Of a DNA stretch of 64,000 nt, positions 33,770 to 43,676 are shown one piece after another. Below the pieces are notes generated by a model. That model made no database searches, was not told where the DNA came from, and was given only the letters and a program-made list of their open reading frames with translations. The position numbers and the translations under genes were made by a program. This DNA comes from Streptomyces monashensis (GTDB lineage Bacteria; Actinomycetota; Actinomycetes; Streptomycetales; Streptomycetaceae): contig NZ_MLYO01000018.1 in NCBI RefSeq assembly GCF_001866665.1, positions 186,001 through 250,000 on the forward strand, read 5' to 3'. Position 1 is the first letter of the stretch. Every line of letters starts with the position of its first letter.

Positions 33770-34363
33770 ATGACCACACCCGTCTGCACCAGCGCCTCGG
33801 CTGCCGCCGCACCAGCGGGACAGACCCTCCCCCACGCCCGAGTGCGCCAGGGCGGCGCTGCCCCCACGTACCCGTCGTTCGCCTCGTACGTCCGGGCCCG
33901 CCAGCCGGTCCTGCTGCGCACCGCACGCTCGCTGACCGCGAACCCGAGCGATGCCGAGGACCTGCTGCAGACCGCGCTCGCCAAGACGTACGTGGCCTGG
34001 GACCGGATCGAGGACCAGCGGGCGCTGGACGGCTATGTGCGCCGTGCGCTGCTGAACACCCGGACCTCGCAGTGGCGCAAGCGCAGGGTGGACGAGTTCT
34101 GCTGCGAGGAGCTGCCCGAGCCGGAGCCGGTGCCCGGCGACGACGACCCGGCCGAGCGGCAGGCACTGCGCGACGCCATGTGGCGGGCGATCACGAAACT
34201 GCCGGCGCGGCAGCGGGCGATGGTCGTCCTGCGGTACTACGAGGACCTCAGCGAGGCCCAGACCGCCGAGGTGCTCGGCGTATCGGTGGGCACGGTGAAG
34301 TCGGCGGTGTCCCGTGCGCTCGGCAAGCTGCGGGAAAACACCGAGCTGGGCCTCATCCGCTAG
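33770..34363 (+). CDS. ECF sigma factor, SigE-like subfamily
   Basis: This 197-residue extracytoplasmic-function sigma factor has region 2 at about residues 40-105 (YVRARQPVLLRTARSLTANPSDAEDLLQTAL to VRRALLNTRTSQWRKRR) and region 4 at about 130-190 (AITKLPARQRAMVVLRYYEDLSEAQTAEVLGVSVGTVKSAVSRALGKLR). The type corresponds to the actinobacterial SigE/Sig-70-like short ECF group. No anti-sigma gene is adjacent. The first 35 residues are an Ala-rich tail and the start might be later. GGAG stands 2 bases before the ATG, which is close. Confidence 0.88.
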   Translation: MTTPVCTSASAAAAPAGQTLPHARVRQGGAAPTYPSFASYVRARQPVLLRTARSLTANPSDAEDLLQTALAKTYVAWDRIEDQRALDGYVRRALLNTRTSQWRKRRVDEFCCEELPEPEPVPGDDDPAERQALRDAMWRAITKLPARQRAMVVLRYYEDLSEAQTAEVLGVSVGTVKSAVSRALGKLRENTELGLIR

Positions 34364-34451
34364 CCGGCACCCCACGCGCACCCCACGCACTCCCCGGCCG
34401 GCACCCCGCCGGCGTCGGGTTCCCGTTCTCGTGGTGACGTACTCCCTAGTG

Positions 34452-34469
34452 ACATACCGCGCGGTATGT
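34452..34469. promoter_or_regulatory. Perfect 18-bp palindrome, probable TetR-type operator for fadD
   Basis: ACATACCGCGCGGTATGT is completely self-complementary and lies 61 bases upstream of the acyl-CoA ligase start. The form fits operators of TetR-family regulators that sense acyl-CoA. No regulator gene is adjacent. Confidence 0.65.
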
Positions 34470-34529
34470 GAGCAGAATCTGCCCTACCCCTACTGCCGCG
34501 CAGGGCAACGCCGCCCCGGGAGGACCGCC

Positions 34530-36185
<1,656 letters not shown>

Positions 36186-36201
36186 CCCCGCGGGGCGGAT
36201 A

Positions 36202-36242
36202 CACCGGCCGGGCAGGAACGAACGGTTCCTGCCCGGCCGGTG
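36202..36242. terminator. Bidirectional terminator between convergent genes
   Basis: A perfect 18-bp stem: arms at 36202-36219 and 36225-36242 with loop GAACG. It lies 17 bases after fadD and 18 bases after the leftward PAS gene stop codon, so it serves both. Confidence 0.85.
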
Positions 36243-36259
36243 ACGTGTCCGGCGTTACG

Positions 36260-39200
36260 TCAGTTGGTGCCGATCCGCGCCAGCAGGTCCACGATCCGAC
36301 TCTGCACGTCCGCGCTCGTGGACCGCTCCGCGAGGAACAGCACCGTCTCGCCCGAGGCCAGCCGGGGCAGGTCGGCCTGGTCGACGGCGGCGGTGTAGAC
36401 GACCAGCGGGGTGCGGTTGAGCCGGCTGTTCGCCCGCAGCCAGTCGATGATCCCGGCGAACCCGGCTCCGGGCTGCCGGGGCTGCACCTGCATCAGGTCC
36501 ATCACCACGAGGTTCGGCCGGAACTGCCCCGCGAGCGTCACCGCGTCGTTGTCGTTCGCGGCGCGCGCCACCTGCATGCCGCGCCGCTCCAGCGTCGCGG
36601 TCAGCGCCAGCGCGATCTCCGCGTGCTCCTCGATGAGCAGGACGCGCGGCGGGTGCTGCTCGCTGTCGCGCGGCGCGAGCGCCTTCAGCAGCACGGCGGG
36701 ATCGGCGCCGTACGCCGCCTCGCGCGTCGCCTGCCCGAGTCCGGCCGTGACCAGCACCGGCACCTCGGCGGCCACGGCGGCCTGGCGCAGCGACTGGAGG
36801 GCCGTACGCGTGATGGGCCCGGTCAGCGGGTCCACGAACAGCGCGGCGGGGAAGGCCGCGATCTGCGCGTCGACCTCCTCACGGGAGTGCACGATCACCG
36901 GGCGGTAGCCGCGGTCGCTCAGAGCCTGCTGGGTCGTCACGTCGGGCGCGGGCCACACCAGCAGCCGGCGCGGGTTGTCCAGCGGCTCCGGGGGCAGCTC
37001 GTCGTCCATCGGCTGCGGCCGCGGCGGGTCCGCGACCTCGACGGCCCCGCCGGGACCGTCCAGCGGCTCGGGCCCCTCGGCGGCGTCGGCGTCCGGGGCG
37101 CCTATGGCGTACGACCGTCCGGCGCCCTCGGTGCCCGGCGCGGGCCGGGACTGTCCGCCGAGCGACGGCTGCGCCACGGCCGGCTGCGCGGTCGCCGCCT
37201 CGGCCGCCGGCTCCGGGCGGGCCGCCGGGTCGGGAGGCGTGCCCAGCTTGCGCCGGCGGCCGGAACCGCCGGGCGCGTGCGGCGGCGGGGTCTGCGTCTG
37301 CGCCGGCTGCTGCACCTGCGCCGCCTGCCGCGCGAACGGCACGCCCTGGCCGAGGGTGCGGACGCTGATCGCCCGCCCCTGCGTGGAGTTCGCGTCGGCC
37401 GCGGCGTCCTCGGCGGGCAACGGCTGCGCGGCCCGCGCCGCGTCGGCCACGGGGGTACCCGCGCCGGACGTGTCGTCGGCACCGGGCCACTGCTGAGGGA
37501 CGGCGGCCGCGGGCGCCGGAGCCTGTCGGGCACCGGCGGTGGCCGCCGCGGTGGCCTCGGCGGGCAGCGGCTGCACGGCCGGGGTACCACTGGGCGGGGT
37601 CGGGGTCTGCGCCGGGGCCGGGGCCGCCCGGGCGGGCAGCGGCTGTCCGGGTACGGCGGGCGTGGCCGTGGCGGCGCCTCCCCGAACCGGTGCCGCGGCC
37701 TGCGCACCCGGCTGCGTACCGGACGCCGCCTTCCCCGGCGCGACCGGCTGGGCCGGCACCGGCACGGGGGCAGGCACGGGGGCGGGAACAGGCTGGGCCT
37801 GCGCGGTCTCCGGCGCGGGCGCACCCTGGGTCGGCGGGGCCACGGCACGGCGGCGCCGGCCGGTCGGCGCACTGGTGGGGTGCGGCTGCGGCGGGGTGTG
37901 GTCCTCGGACTGGTCGAGCGGTACGGCGTCGTGCCGGCCGGCGTCACCGGGTGCCGCCTCGTGCGGCTGCGGCTGCGGCGGGGCCTTGGGGCTCACCGGC
38001 TCGGCGGACTGCGGTGCGCGGTCGGCCTCGGCCGGCGGCAGGGCGAAGACCGGACGCGGGCCGGCCGCCTCCTGCGCGGCGGCGCGCTCGGCCGCGGCGG
38101 CCAGCGCCCGCCGGCGCCGCCCGGTCGGCTGCGCGCCCTCGCCCGGGGCGTCCTCCGGGGTGTCCTGCGGGGCACCAGGAGCCTGCTGCCCCGTGCCGCT
38201 CCCGGCCGGGAGCGCGGCCGGCAGCGCGGCCTGCGCCGGTGCCCCGGCGTCGGGGCGGACGGGCACGCCCTGCGGCGGTACGGCGGCGCCGAGTCCCGTA
38301 CCGGCGGCGGCCGCGCCCGCGGCGTGCTCCGCCGCGGTCACCACGGCACCCTCGCTGACGCCCGCACCGTCACCGGCGTCACCGGCGCCGTTCTCGGCGG
38401 GCCGGCCACGGCGCCGTCCGGAGCCGCTGGACGATGCCGATGCCGATGCCGATGCCGATGCCGATGCCGATGCCGATGCCAGTGCCGGTGTCGAAACCGA
38501 TGCCGGTGCCGTCTGCTCGCCCTCGGCCGGGACCACGGCGACGGCGGTCTCCTCGGCGGGCGCGGCGGCACGCCGGCGCCGCCGACCGGTCGGCGCGGGC
38601 GCCTCCGCCGCACCGGTGTCGGCCGTGCCGGGCACGTCACCGCTCTCCAGGAAGGCGTCCGTGGAGGCCCGCCGGGCCCGCCGCCGTCCGCCACTGCCCA
38701 CCGTGTGCCCGTCGGCCGCGCCGCTCTCCTCCGCGGCGGTGTCGGCCACGGCCGGCAGGGCGGCCACGGATCCGGCGCCACCGCCGATCGGCACCTCCAG
38801 CACATACGCGCTGCCGCTCATGCCCGGCACCTCGTGCGTCTGGAGCACCCCGCCGTGGGCCCGCACGATCCCGCGCACGATCGGCTCGTGCACCGGGTCT
38901 CCCCCGGAGTACGGACCGCGCACCTCGATGCGGACGACCTCACCGCGCTGGGCGGCGGCGACCACGACCGTGTTGTCCAGGTAACCGCCCGTGGAGGCGG
39001 GCGCGTTGCCGGTGGCGTCGACGCCGGCCACGTCCGCCACGAGGTGCGCGAGCGCGGTCGCGAGCCGCCGCGGGTCGACCTCGGCCTCGATGGGCGGCGC
39101 GTGCACGGCGAACTGCACCCGGCCGGGGCCGATCAGCTCCACCGCGCCGTCGACACCGGCGGCGACGACGGCGTCCAGCATCACCTTCGTCCGGGTGATG

Positions 39201-40435
39201 TCCTCGCTGCCGGCGTCCAGCAGCTGGTAGCCGAGGACGTTGTCGATGAGGGTGGTGATGCGCGCGTACCCGGCGGACAGGTGGTGCAGCACCTGGTTGG
39301 CCTCGGGCCACAGCTGCCCGGCGTCGTCCGCGGCCAGCGCGGACAGCTCGCGCCGCAGTTCGTCCAGCGGCCCGCGCAGCGACTGCCCGAGCAGGGTCAG
39401 CAGTTGGTCGTGCCGCCCGGCGAGCGCCTCGTACCGGTCCTTCTCGCGCTCGGCGAGCGCCGCGTACCGCTCCTCGGCCGACGCGACGTCCTCCGCGTGC
39501 GCCTCGCGCAGCTCCTCGACCTCGGTGACGTGCTTCTGGCGCAGCGCGGTCAGATCGGAGGCGTGCTCCTCGGAGAGCCGCTCGATCTCCTCCGTGTGCG
39601 CCTTCTCCTGGGCGGCCTTCTCCTCGGCCAGCGCCTCGTACGGCCGCCGGTCGGTGAAGGTCATCACGGCGCCGACCAGCTGGTCCCCGTCGCGCACGGG
39701 AGCGGTGGTGAGGTCGACGGAGACCTTCTGGTCACCCTTGGACCACAGCACCTGCCCGCGCACCCGGTGCTTGCGCCCGGAGCGCAGGGTGTCGGCGAGC
39801 GGCGACTCCTCGTACGGGAAGGGGGTGCCGTCGCCGCGCGAGTGCAGCACGAGGCCGTGCAGCTCCTTGCCGCCCAGCTCGCCGGCCCGGTAACCCAGTA
39901 TCTGCGCGGCGGCCGGGTTGACGAGCACGATCCGCCCGTCGGTGTCGGTGCCGACGACACCTTCCGCGGCCGCGCGCAGGATCATCTCGGTCTGCCGCTG
40001 CGAGCGCGCCAGCTCCGCCTCGGTGTCCACGGTCCCCGACAGGTCCCGGACGACGATCATCAGCAGCTCGTCGCCGGTGTAGCCGTAACCATCGTACGCC
40101 TGCTGCCCGTTCTCCAGGTTCGCGCTCGTGACCTCGACGGGGAACGACGAGCCGTCGGTCCGCCGGGCGAGCATCCGGGCCGGCTTGGTCCGACCGTGCG
40201 GGTCCATGTGATCGGGCCGCCGCATCGAACCCGGGATCAGCCGCGAGTCGAACTCGGGCAGCAGATCGAGCAGCCCACGCCCCACGAGAGCCGTACCCGG
40301 CGCCTCGAATGCCTCGAGCGCGATGGTGTTGGCGTTGACGACGGTTCCGTTGGCGTTGACCAGGACCAACGCGTCCGGCAGAGCGTCGAGTATGGCTGCG
40401 AGGCGAGCAGCGCCTCGGGATGGCCTGCTGCTCAC
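36260..40435 (-). CDS. Giant PAS-coiled-coil-receiver protein lacking the kinase histidine
   Basis: This is a 1391-residue cytoplasmic protein. In order: PAS domain 1 (about 10-130), PAS domain 2 (about 148-265), a coiled coil (about 268-345), a four-helix region where a phospho-His would stand but reads LLGQSLRGPLDEL without His, a degenerate ATPase-like region (about 430-560), a low-complexity Ala/Pro/Gln region (about 560-1130) with repeated basic GRRRR motifs, and a C-terminal pair of receiver-like domains. The last is complete, with RVLLIEEHAEIALA and phosphoacceptor Asp in NLVVMDLM. It is more likely a scaffold than an active kinase. An (Ala-Ser)n block comes from GATGCC repeats. Confidence 0.85.
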   Translation of the reverse strand: MSSRPSRGAARLAAILDALPDALVLVNANGTVVNANTIALEAFEAPGTALVGRGLLDLLPEFDSRLIPGSMRRPDHMDPHGRTKPARMLARRTDGSSFPVEVTSANLENGQQAYDGYGYTGDELLMIVVRDLSGTVDTEAELARSQRQTEMILRAAAEGVVGTDTDGRIVLVNPAAAQILGYRAGELGGKELHGLVLHSRGDGTPFPYEESPLADTLRSGRKHRVRGQVLWSKGDQKVSVDLTTAPVRDGDQLVGAVMTFTDRRPYEALAEEKAAQEKAHTEEIERLSEEHASDLTALRQKHVTEVEELREAHAEDVASAEERYAALAEREKDRYEALAGRHDQLLTLLGQSLRGPLDELRRELSALAADDAGQLWPEANQVLHHLSAGYARITTLIDNVLGYQLLDAGSEDITRTKVMLDAVVAAGVDGAVELIGPGRVQFAVHAPPIEAEVDPRRLATALAHLVADVAGVDATGNAPASTGGYLDNTVVVAAAQRGEVVRIEVRGPYSGGDPVHEPIVRGIVRAHGGVLQTHEVPGMSGSAYVLEVPIGGGAGSVAALPAVADTAAEESGAADGHTVGSGGRRRARRASTDAFLESGDVPGTADTGAAEAPAPTGRRRRRAAAPAEETAVAVVPAEGEQTAPASVSTPALASASASASASASASASSSGSGRRRGRPAENGAGDAGDGAGVSEGAVVTAAEHAAGAAAAGTGLGAAVPPQGVPVRPDAGAPAQAALPAALPAGSGTGQQAPGAPQDTPEDAPGEGAQPTGRRRRALAAAAERAAAQEAAGPRPVFALPPAEADRAPQSAEPVSPKAPPQPQPHEAAPGDAGRHDAVPLDQSEDHTPPQPHPTSAPTGRRRRAVAPPTQGAPAPETAQAQPVPAPVPAPVPVPAQPVAPGKAASGTQPGAQAAAPVRGGAATATPAVPGQPLPARAAPAPAQTPTPPSGTPAVQPLPAEATAAATAGARQAPAPAAAVPQQWPGADDTSGAGTPVADAARAAQPLPAEDAAADANSTQGRAISVRTLGQGVPFARQAAQVQQPAQTQTPPPHAPGGSGRRRKLGTPPDPAARPEPAAEAATAQPAVAQPSLGGQSRPAPGTEGAGRSYAIGAPDADAAEGPEPLDGPGGAVEVADPPRPQPMDDELPPEPLDNPRRLLVWPAPDVTTQQALSDRGYRPVIVHSREEVDAQIAAFPAALFVDPLTGPITRTALQSLRQAAVAAEVPVLVTAGLGQATREAAYGADPAVLLKALAPRDSEQHPPRVLLIEEHAEIALALTATLERRGMQVARAANDNDAVTLAGQFRPNLVVMDLMQVQPRQPGAGFAGIIDWLRANSRLNRTPLVVYTAAVDQADLPRLASGETVLFLAERSTSADVQSRIVDLLARIGTN
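38433..38480. repeat. Eight exact tandem copies of GATGCC
   Basis: GATGCC is repeated eight times without change, encoding alternating Ala and Ser on the leftward strand in the linker of the PAS/receiver protein. A six-base unit keeps the frame, so length can vary by slippage. Confidence 0.95.
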
Positions 40436-40774
40436 GAGACGCCTTCCTCCCTGTTACCGCACCTTGCCGACCGCTCGGGCCATCTTGCCAACCGGCCCGC
40501 GACGTGTCACGCGAGGGAGTCTATGCGCACGTGTTGCGCTCGCGGCGCCGGATGAGAGGGAGGTCCCACGAGGAAGTGACATCGAACCTGTGCACGACCA
40601 CCGACCGGGGCCCCGACTCCGGCCCCGGCTCCGCCTCTGGCTCCGGCGCGGCTCCGCAAGACCTTCGCGGGACCTTTACGGCCTGGGCGATGCGGGGGTG
40701 ATCCGGCCGGGAGGCACGGCGGGCACCGCGGAGACTTCCGCGTTCCGCCCGCGCGCCGGGCCGCCGGCGGGCAG
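40436..40774. other. Gene-free stretch between the PAS gene and the inhibitor gene
   Basis: These 339 bases hold the promoter region of the leftward PAS/receiver gene. A short C/G-rich repetitive run (GGCTCCG-type) lies at about 40600-40660. I see no credible gene. Confidence 0.45.
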
Positions 40775-41287
40775 CTACGCCGGTCCCAGACCGGGCAGCA
40801 GCGGCACCATCCGGTCCCACCGCCCGATCTCGCACCCGTTGCTGCGGTCGTACACGGCGTCGACGGGCCGGCCGGCCCAGGTGCCGGTGACATGGGCGGT
40901 GGCCGGACCGCCGTAGATCATGGTGCAGACGGAGCCGGGGGGCACCGGGGCGAAGGGGTCGCGCCCCCATTCCGTCGTCCCGTCCAGCGCCCGGCAGGTC
41001 CCGGCCGGGTCCGGGTGGCTTCCGCCGTCCGGATGACAGAACAGTTCGTACGTCCCGTCCTTCCCGGACCCGGTGTGCGCCACGGCGACGGTCAGATGCT
41101 CCCCGGCCCGGTCCTCGGGCCGCACGGGCGGCGGCCCCGCGGGCGCCGCGACGGCGGGTACGGCGGCGAGGGAGACCAGGGCCGAGACGGCGGTGAGGGA
41201 GGACACGGCGAGGGCGGTGTGCGCGCCGTCGCGGCGCCCGTGCCGGAGGAGGACGCGCGCGGCCCCCCGCTGGGAGAGAAAGACCAT
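40775..41287 (-). CDS. SSI-family (subtilisin inhibitor-like) secreted protease inhibitor
   Basis: This 170-residue protein has a long basic signal region and a hydrophobic core (LAVSSLTAVSALVSLAAVPAVA, cleaved near AAPAG). The mature domain is SSI-like with four Cys at 84, 98, 121 and 152, matching the two disulfides of the family. The reactive-site loop is VCTMIYGG, giving Met123 as P1 and Ile124 as P1', as in classical SSI where P1 is Met. It should inhibit subtilisin-like proteases outside the cell. The ATG at 41287 was chosen for the signal peptide. Confidence 0.85.
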   Translation of the reverse strand: MVFLSQRGAARVLLRHGRRDGAHTALAVSSLTAVSALVSLAAVPAVAAPAGPPPVRPEDRAGEHLTVAVAHTGSGKDGTYELFCHPDGGSHPDPAGTCRALDGTTEWGRDPFAPVPPGSVCTMIYGGPATAHVTGTWAGRPVDAVYDRSNGCEIGRWDRMVPLLPGLGPA

Positions 41288-41450
41288 GCCCTGCCCAACG
41301 GCTGTGTCGTCAGGACGTTGCGCCCCGCCGCGGAAGCCCTTTGCCCTGCGGCCCCCGTGCCTAGTACCGTGGAGCTCGATTGGTGACGGGCCGCGAGGCT
41401 GTGTCATCATCTGCACGCACCACTCGCGCGCTCGCGTGAGCGGTTGTGCT

Positions 41451-41541
41451 GGAGGCGTCGCCTAGTCCGGTCTATGGCGCCGCACTGCTAATGCGGTTTG
41501 GGCCTTAAAGCCCATCGAGGGTTCAAATCCCTCCGCCTCCG
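41451..41541 (+). tRNA. tRNA-Ser(GCU)
   Basis: A 91-base tRNA with acceptor arms GGAGGCG and CGCCTCC (41534-41540) and discriminator G. The anticodon loop CTGCTAA gives GCT within GCA/TGC arms. A long variable arm and GTTCAAATC T-loop fit tRNA-Ser. Confidence 0.97.
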
Positions 41542-41550
41542 CACCGATCC

Positions 41551-41581
41551 CGAAGCCCCGGTCCTCAGGACCGGGGCTTCG
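41551..41581 (+). terminator. Terminator after tRNA-Ser(GCU)
   Basis: A perfect 14-bp stem (CGAAGCCCCGGTCC with its complement) around loop TCA lies 10 bases after the tRNA. Confidence 0.85.
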
Positions 41582-41655
41582 GTGTTCCCGGATCATCGCC
41601 GCCCACTGCCCCTGTTTGGCGTTTTCGCAGGTCAGAAGGGGTGCGGGGAACGGAT

Positions 41656-41684
41656 TTCACATGGCGGCGGCAGTCATGTAATGT
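41656..41684 (+). promoter_or_regulatory. Promoter of tRNA-Arg
   Basis: TTCACA (41656-41661), a 17-base spacer and TAATGT (41679-41684) match vegetative promoter spacing. They lie 60 bases upstream of tRNA-Arg. Confidence 0.65.
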
Positions 41685-41743
41685 TCTTCCTGTCGCCGGG
41701 ACGGGCCGAAAGGGCCGAAACGAAGACAAGAACAAAAGAACAA

Positions 41744-41816
41744 GCACTCGTAGCTTAACGGATAGAGCATCTGACTACGGATCAGAAGGTTGCAGGTTCG
41801 AATCCTGCCGAGTGCA
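41744..41816 (+). tRNA. tRNA-Arg(ACG), integration site of the mobile element
   Basis: A 73-base tRNA with acceptor arms GCACTCG and CGAGTGC (41809-41815), discriminator A, and the anticodon loop CTACGGA giving ACG. From 41775 onward its 3' half is part of the att repeat and is repeated at 54423-54466, so this 3' end comes from the element while the gene stays intact. Confidence 0.97.
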
Positions 41817-41818
41817 CA
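41775..41818. repeat. attL (44-bp direct repeat, tRNA side)
   Basis: Identical to 54423-54466. Counting the terminator that follows, homology extends over 92 bases (41775-41866 against 54423-54514) with three mismatches. Confidence 0.93.
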
Positions 41819-41824
41819 TCAGAC

Positions 41825-41858
41825 CAGAGGCCCTGTGGAGTGATCCACAGGGCCTCTG
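41825..41858 (+). terminator. tRNA-Arg terminator carried by the element
   Basis: Arms CAGAGGCCCTGTGGA (41825-41839) and its exact complement (41844-41858) with loop GTGA, followed by GCTTTTG. A near-identical copy lies at 54473-54506 outside attR. Confidence 0.9.
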
Positions 41859-41865
41859 GCTTTTG

Positions 41866-41889
41866 CTTTGACGGCAGTCTTTGACGGCA
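41866..41889. repeat. Candidate integrase arm-type sites, left end
   Basis: CTTTGACGGCA occurs at 41866-41876 and again at 41879-41889, 13 bp apart. The shared core TGACGGCA also repeats just inside the right end (54315-54345), in the same orientation. Confidence 0.6.
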
Positions 41890-41910
41890 ACCGCCGGGTC
41901 CGAGCGCTGC

Positions 41911-42105
41911 CTAGGCGTCTTCTGCGATGTGACGGACGACGGTGTCCGGGCCTGGACTCATGAGTGTCTCGTGCCCGTCCTCGAAACGGACCCGGTAGGG
42001 AGGCGTCCCATCCGGCCCGAGCACCTCGATGACCTCTGCCTGGCGATCTTGCTGCCCCACCGTTCGACCATGGACAAGAATCCTGTCACCAACCATGGCA
42101 CGCAC
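41911..42105 (-). CDS. DUF1918-family small protein
   Basis: This 64-residue protein folds as a small SH3-like barrel typical of DUF1918: VGDRILVHGRTVG, then AEVIEVLGPDGTPPYRVRFEDGHETLM and SPGPDTVVRH. Its function is unknown. Members are common in actinobacteria as short standalone genes. The GTG at 42105 is preferred because GGTGGAG stands just upstream and VRAMVGDR matches the family N-terminus; a GTG three codons earlier is in frame. It is at the left end of the element, downstream of int and in the same direction. Confidence 0.7.
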   Translation of the reverse strand: MRAMVGDRILVHGRTVGQQDRQAEVIEVLGPDGTPPYRVRFEDGHETLMSPGPDTVVRHIAEDA

Positions 42106-42210
42106 GCTCTCCACCCTTCTGTCGCGCTGTCCTCCACAGCCCTTCCCACGAATCGCCGGGTCGGAACGAGGGGCGCCGTCAGTTCGACCTAACCGGTGAG
42201 TGCGGGTTGA

Positions 42211-43494
42211 TCAAACGGCTACGAGGACGCCGCCCGCGCCGTCGTCATCGTCCGGCCTGCTGTCGTCACCCCTGAGCGCGTCCCCGACGCGGTCGAAGGC
42301 TGAGCGCTGGGAGTCCAGCCGTACGAACGTGTAGATGTCCATGGTCACGCGGATGGAGCTGTGGCCCAGGACTTCCATGATCATGCGGGCGTCGGCTCCC
42401 TGTTCGTGGAGGAGCGAGGCGCAGGTGTGGCGGAGGTCGTGAAAGCGGACCTTGCGGACGCTGGCACGGGCGCACAGAGCCTCGAAGGACCGGTTCAGGT
42501 TGCGCGGCTCGATGGGAGTCCCGTTCTTCGTGGTGAAGACGAGGCCTTGTCCTGTCCCCTTCCAGCTCACACTGGCGGCCTTCCGATCGGCTATCTGCTG
42601 GGCGCGCTGGGCACGGAGCGCGGTCACGCACTCGGCCGGCAGGGCGACGCGGCGGGCCGATCGCTGAGTTTTCGGCGCGACGATCAGCAGTTCGCCGCCG
42701 ACCCGCTGTAGGGCCTGCCGGACGGTGAGGACGCCTTCGTGAAGATCCACGTCCGACCAGCGCAGCCCCAGCACCTCACCCCGCCGCAGACCGATGCGCA
42801 CAGCCAGCTCGTACGCGGCCCATAGCCGGTTGTCGCGGGCCGCCGACAGGAGCTGACGCCCCTCCTTAGCGGTGAGAGGTTCGATCTCGCGCTGCGTTCC
42901 CATGCTCAGCTCCACGTTCCGGGCCACGTTCCGGGGTAGCTCGTCCTCACGTACGGCGTGCTGGAGGGCGGCCCGAAGGATCACCAGCAGGAAGCGCACG
43001 GTCCGGTCGGAGGGAAGCTTCTTGCAGCATTTGCCGAGGGCGCAGCAGCGCCGCTTGTGCTCGGGCCGCTTCTTGTCTTTGCCCTGCGCGCAGCACTGGC
43101 AGGTGGCCGCCGTCTTGGTCAGGAAGGCCCGGATGTCTCGGGCGGTGAGCCGGGTCAGCTTCTTCTTCCCGAACTCGGACGTGACGTAGTTGCGGACGAG
43201 CGATTCGTAGTTGACGTAGGTCGTCCGGCGGACTTTGCCCTTGGCGACGTTCGTGAGCCAGTACGTCAGGTACTGGGCGACGGTCATCTTGCTGGTGGCG
43301 ACCGGGAGGCCGTTGAGGGAGTCGGCCTTGAGCCTGGTCAGCTTCTCGTGTGCGTCGTCCCAGGTCTTGCCGTAGACGCTCCGTCGCTTGTACGTGCCGT
43401 CCGTCGTCAGCACGTACGCACTGCCCTCCCAGCGGCCATCCTTCCGCTGGTAGATGGTGCCTTCGTTGTTGGCGTTCTTCTTCGGCTTGGCCAT
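42211..43494 (-). CDS. int: Tyrosine recombinase (integrase)
   Basis: This 427-residue site-specific recombinase integrates the element into tRNA-Arg. The N-terminal arm-binding part starts MAKPKKNANNEGTIYQRKDGRWEG. A core-binding domain follows (MTVAQYLTYWLTNVAKGK). An insert carries paired Cys that may bind zinc (CQCCAQG and CCALGKCC). The catalytic domain has the Arg in RIGLRRGEVLGLRW, the HxxR box in HDLRHTCASLL and the nucleophile Tyr in LGHSSIRVTMDIYTF. The ATG at 43494 overlaps the xis stop codon by one base. Confidence 0.95.
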   Translation of the reverse strand: MAKPKKNANNEGTIYQRKDGRWEGSAYVLTTDGTYKRRSVYGKTWDDAHEKLTRLKADSLNGLPVATSKMTVAQYLTYWLTNVAKGKVRRTTYVNYESLVRNYVTSEFGKKKLTRLTARDIRAFLTKTAATCQCCAQGKDKKRPEHKRRCCALGKCCKKLPSDRTVRFLLVILRAALQHAVREDELPRNVARNVELSMGTQREIEPLTAKEGRQLLSAARDNRLWAAYELAVRIGLRRGEVLGLRWSDVDLHEGVLTVRQALQRVGGELLIVAPKTQRSARRVALPAECVTALRAQRAQQIADRKAASVSWKGTGQGLVFTTKNGTPIEPRNLNRSFEALCARASVRKVRFHDLRHTCASLLHEQGADARMIMEVLGHSSIRVTMDIYTFVRLDSQRSAFDRVGDALRGDDSRPDDDDGAGGVLVAV

Positions 43495-43676
43495 CAGGCG
43501 GCTTCCTGTTCGGTGCGGAGAGATACGTAGGCGTCCACGGCTGCTTCGCTGATGCGGCGACAGCGGCCGATCTTGAACGAGGCGAGTTCGCGGGAGCGGA
43601 TCAGGTCGTGGACCTTCCAGCGGCTGATGCCGAGACGCTCGGCGACCTCGTCCACGGTGAGGACGGCCGACGTCAT
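43494..43676 (-). CDS. xis: Excisionase (MerR-like HTH)
   Basis: This 60-residue DNA-binding protein has a single winged helix-turn-helix of the excisionase type: LTVDEVAERLGISRWKVHDLIRSRELASFKIGRCRRISEAAVDAYV. It should direct Int toward excision. The ATG overlaps the repSA stop by 4 bases and its own stop overlaps the int start by one, so the three are one translationally coupled unit. Confidence 0.93.
   Translation of the reverse strand: MTSAVLTVDEVAERLGISRWKVHDLIRSRELASFKIGRCRRISEAAVDAYVSLRTEQEAA

Noticed and set aside
38433..38480. GATGCC repeats as a CRISPR array
   Set aside because: The unit is six bases with no spacers and is in frame in a coding gene.
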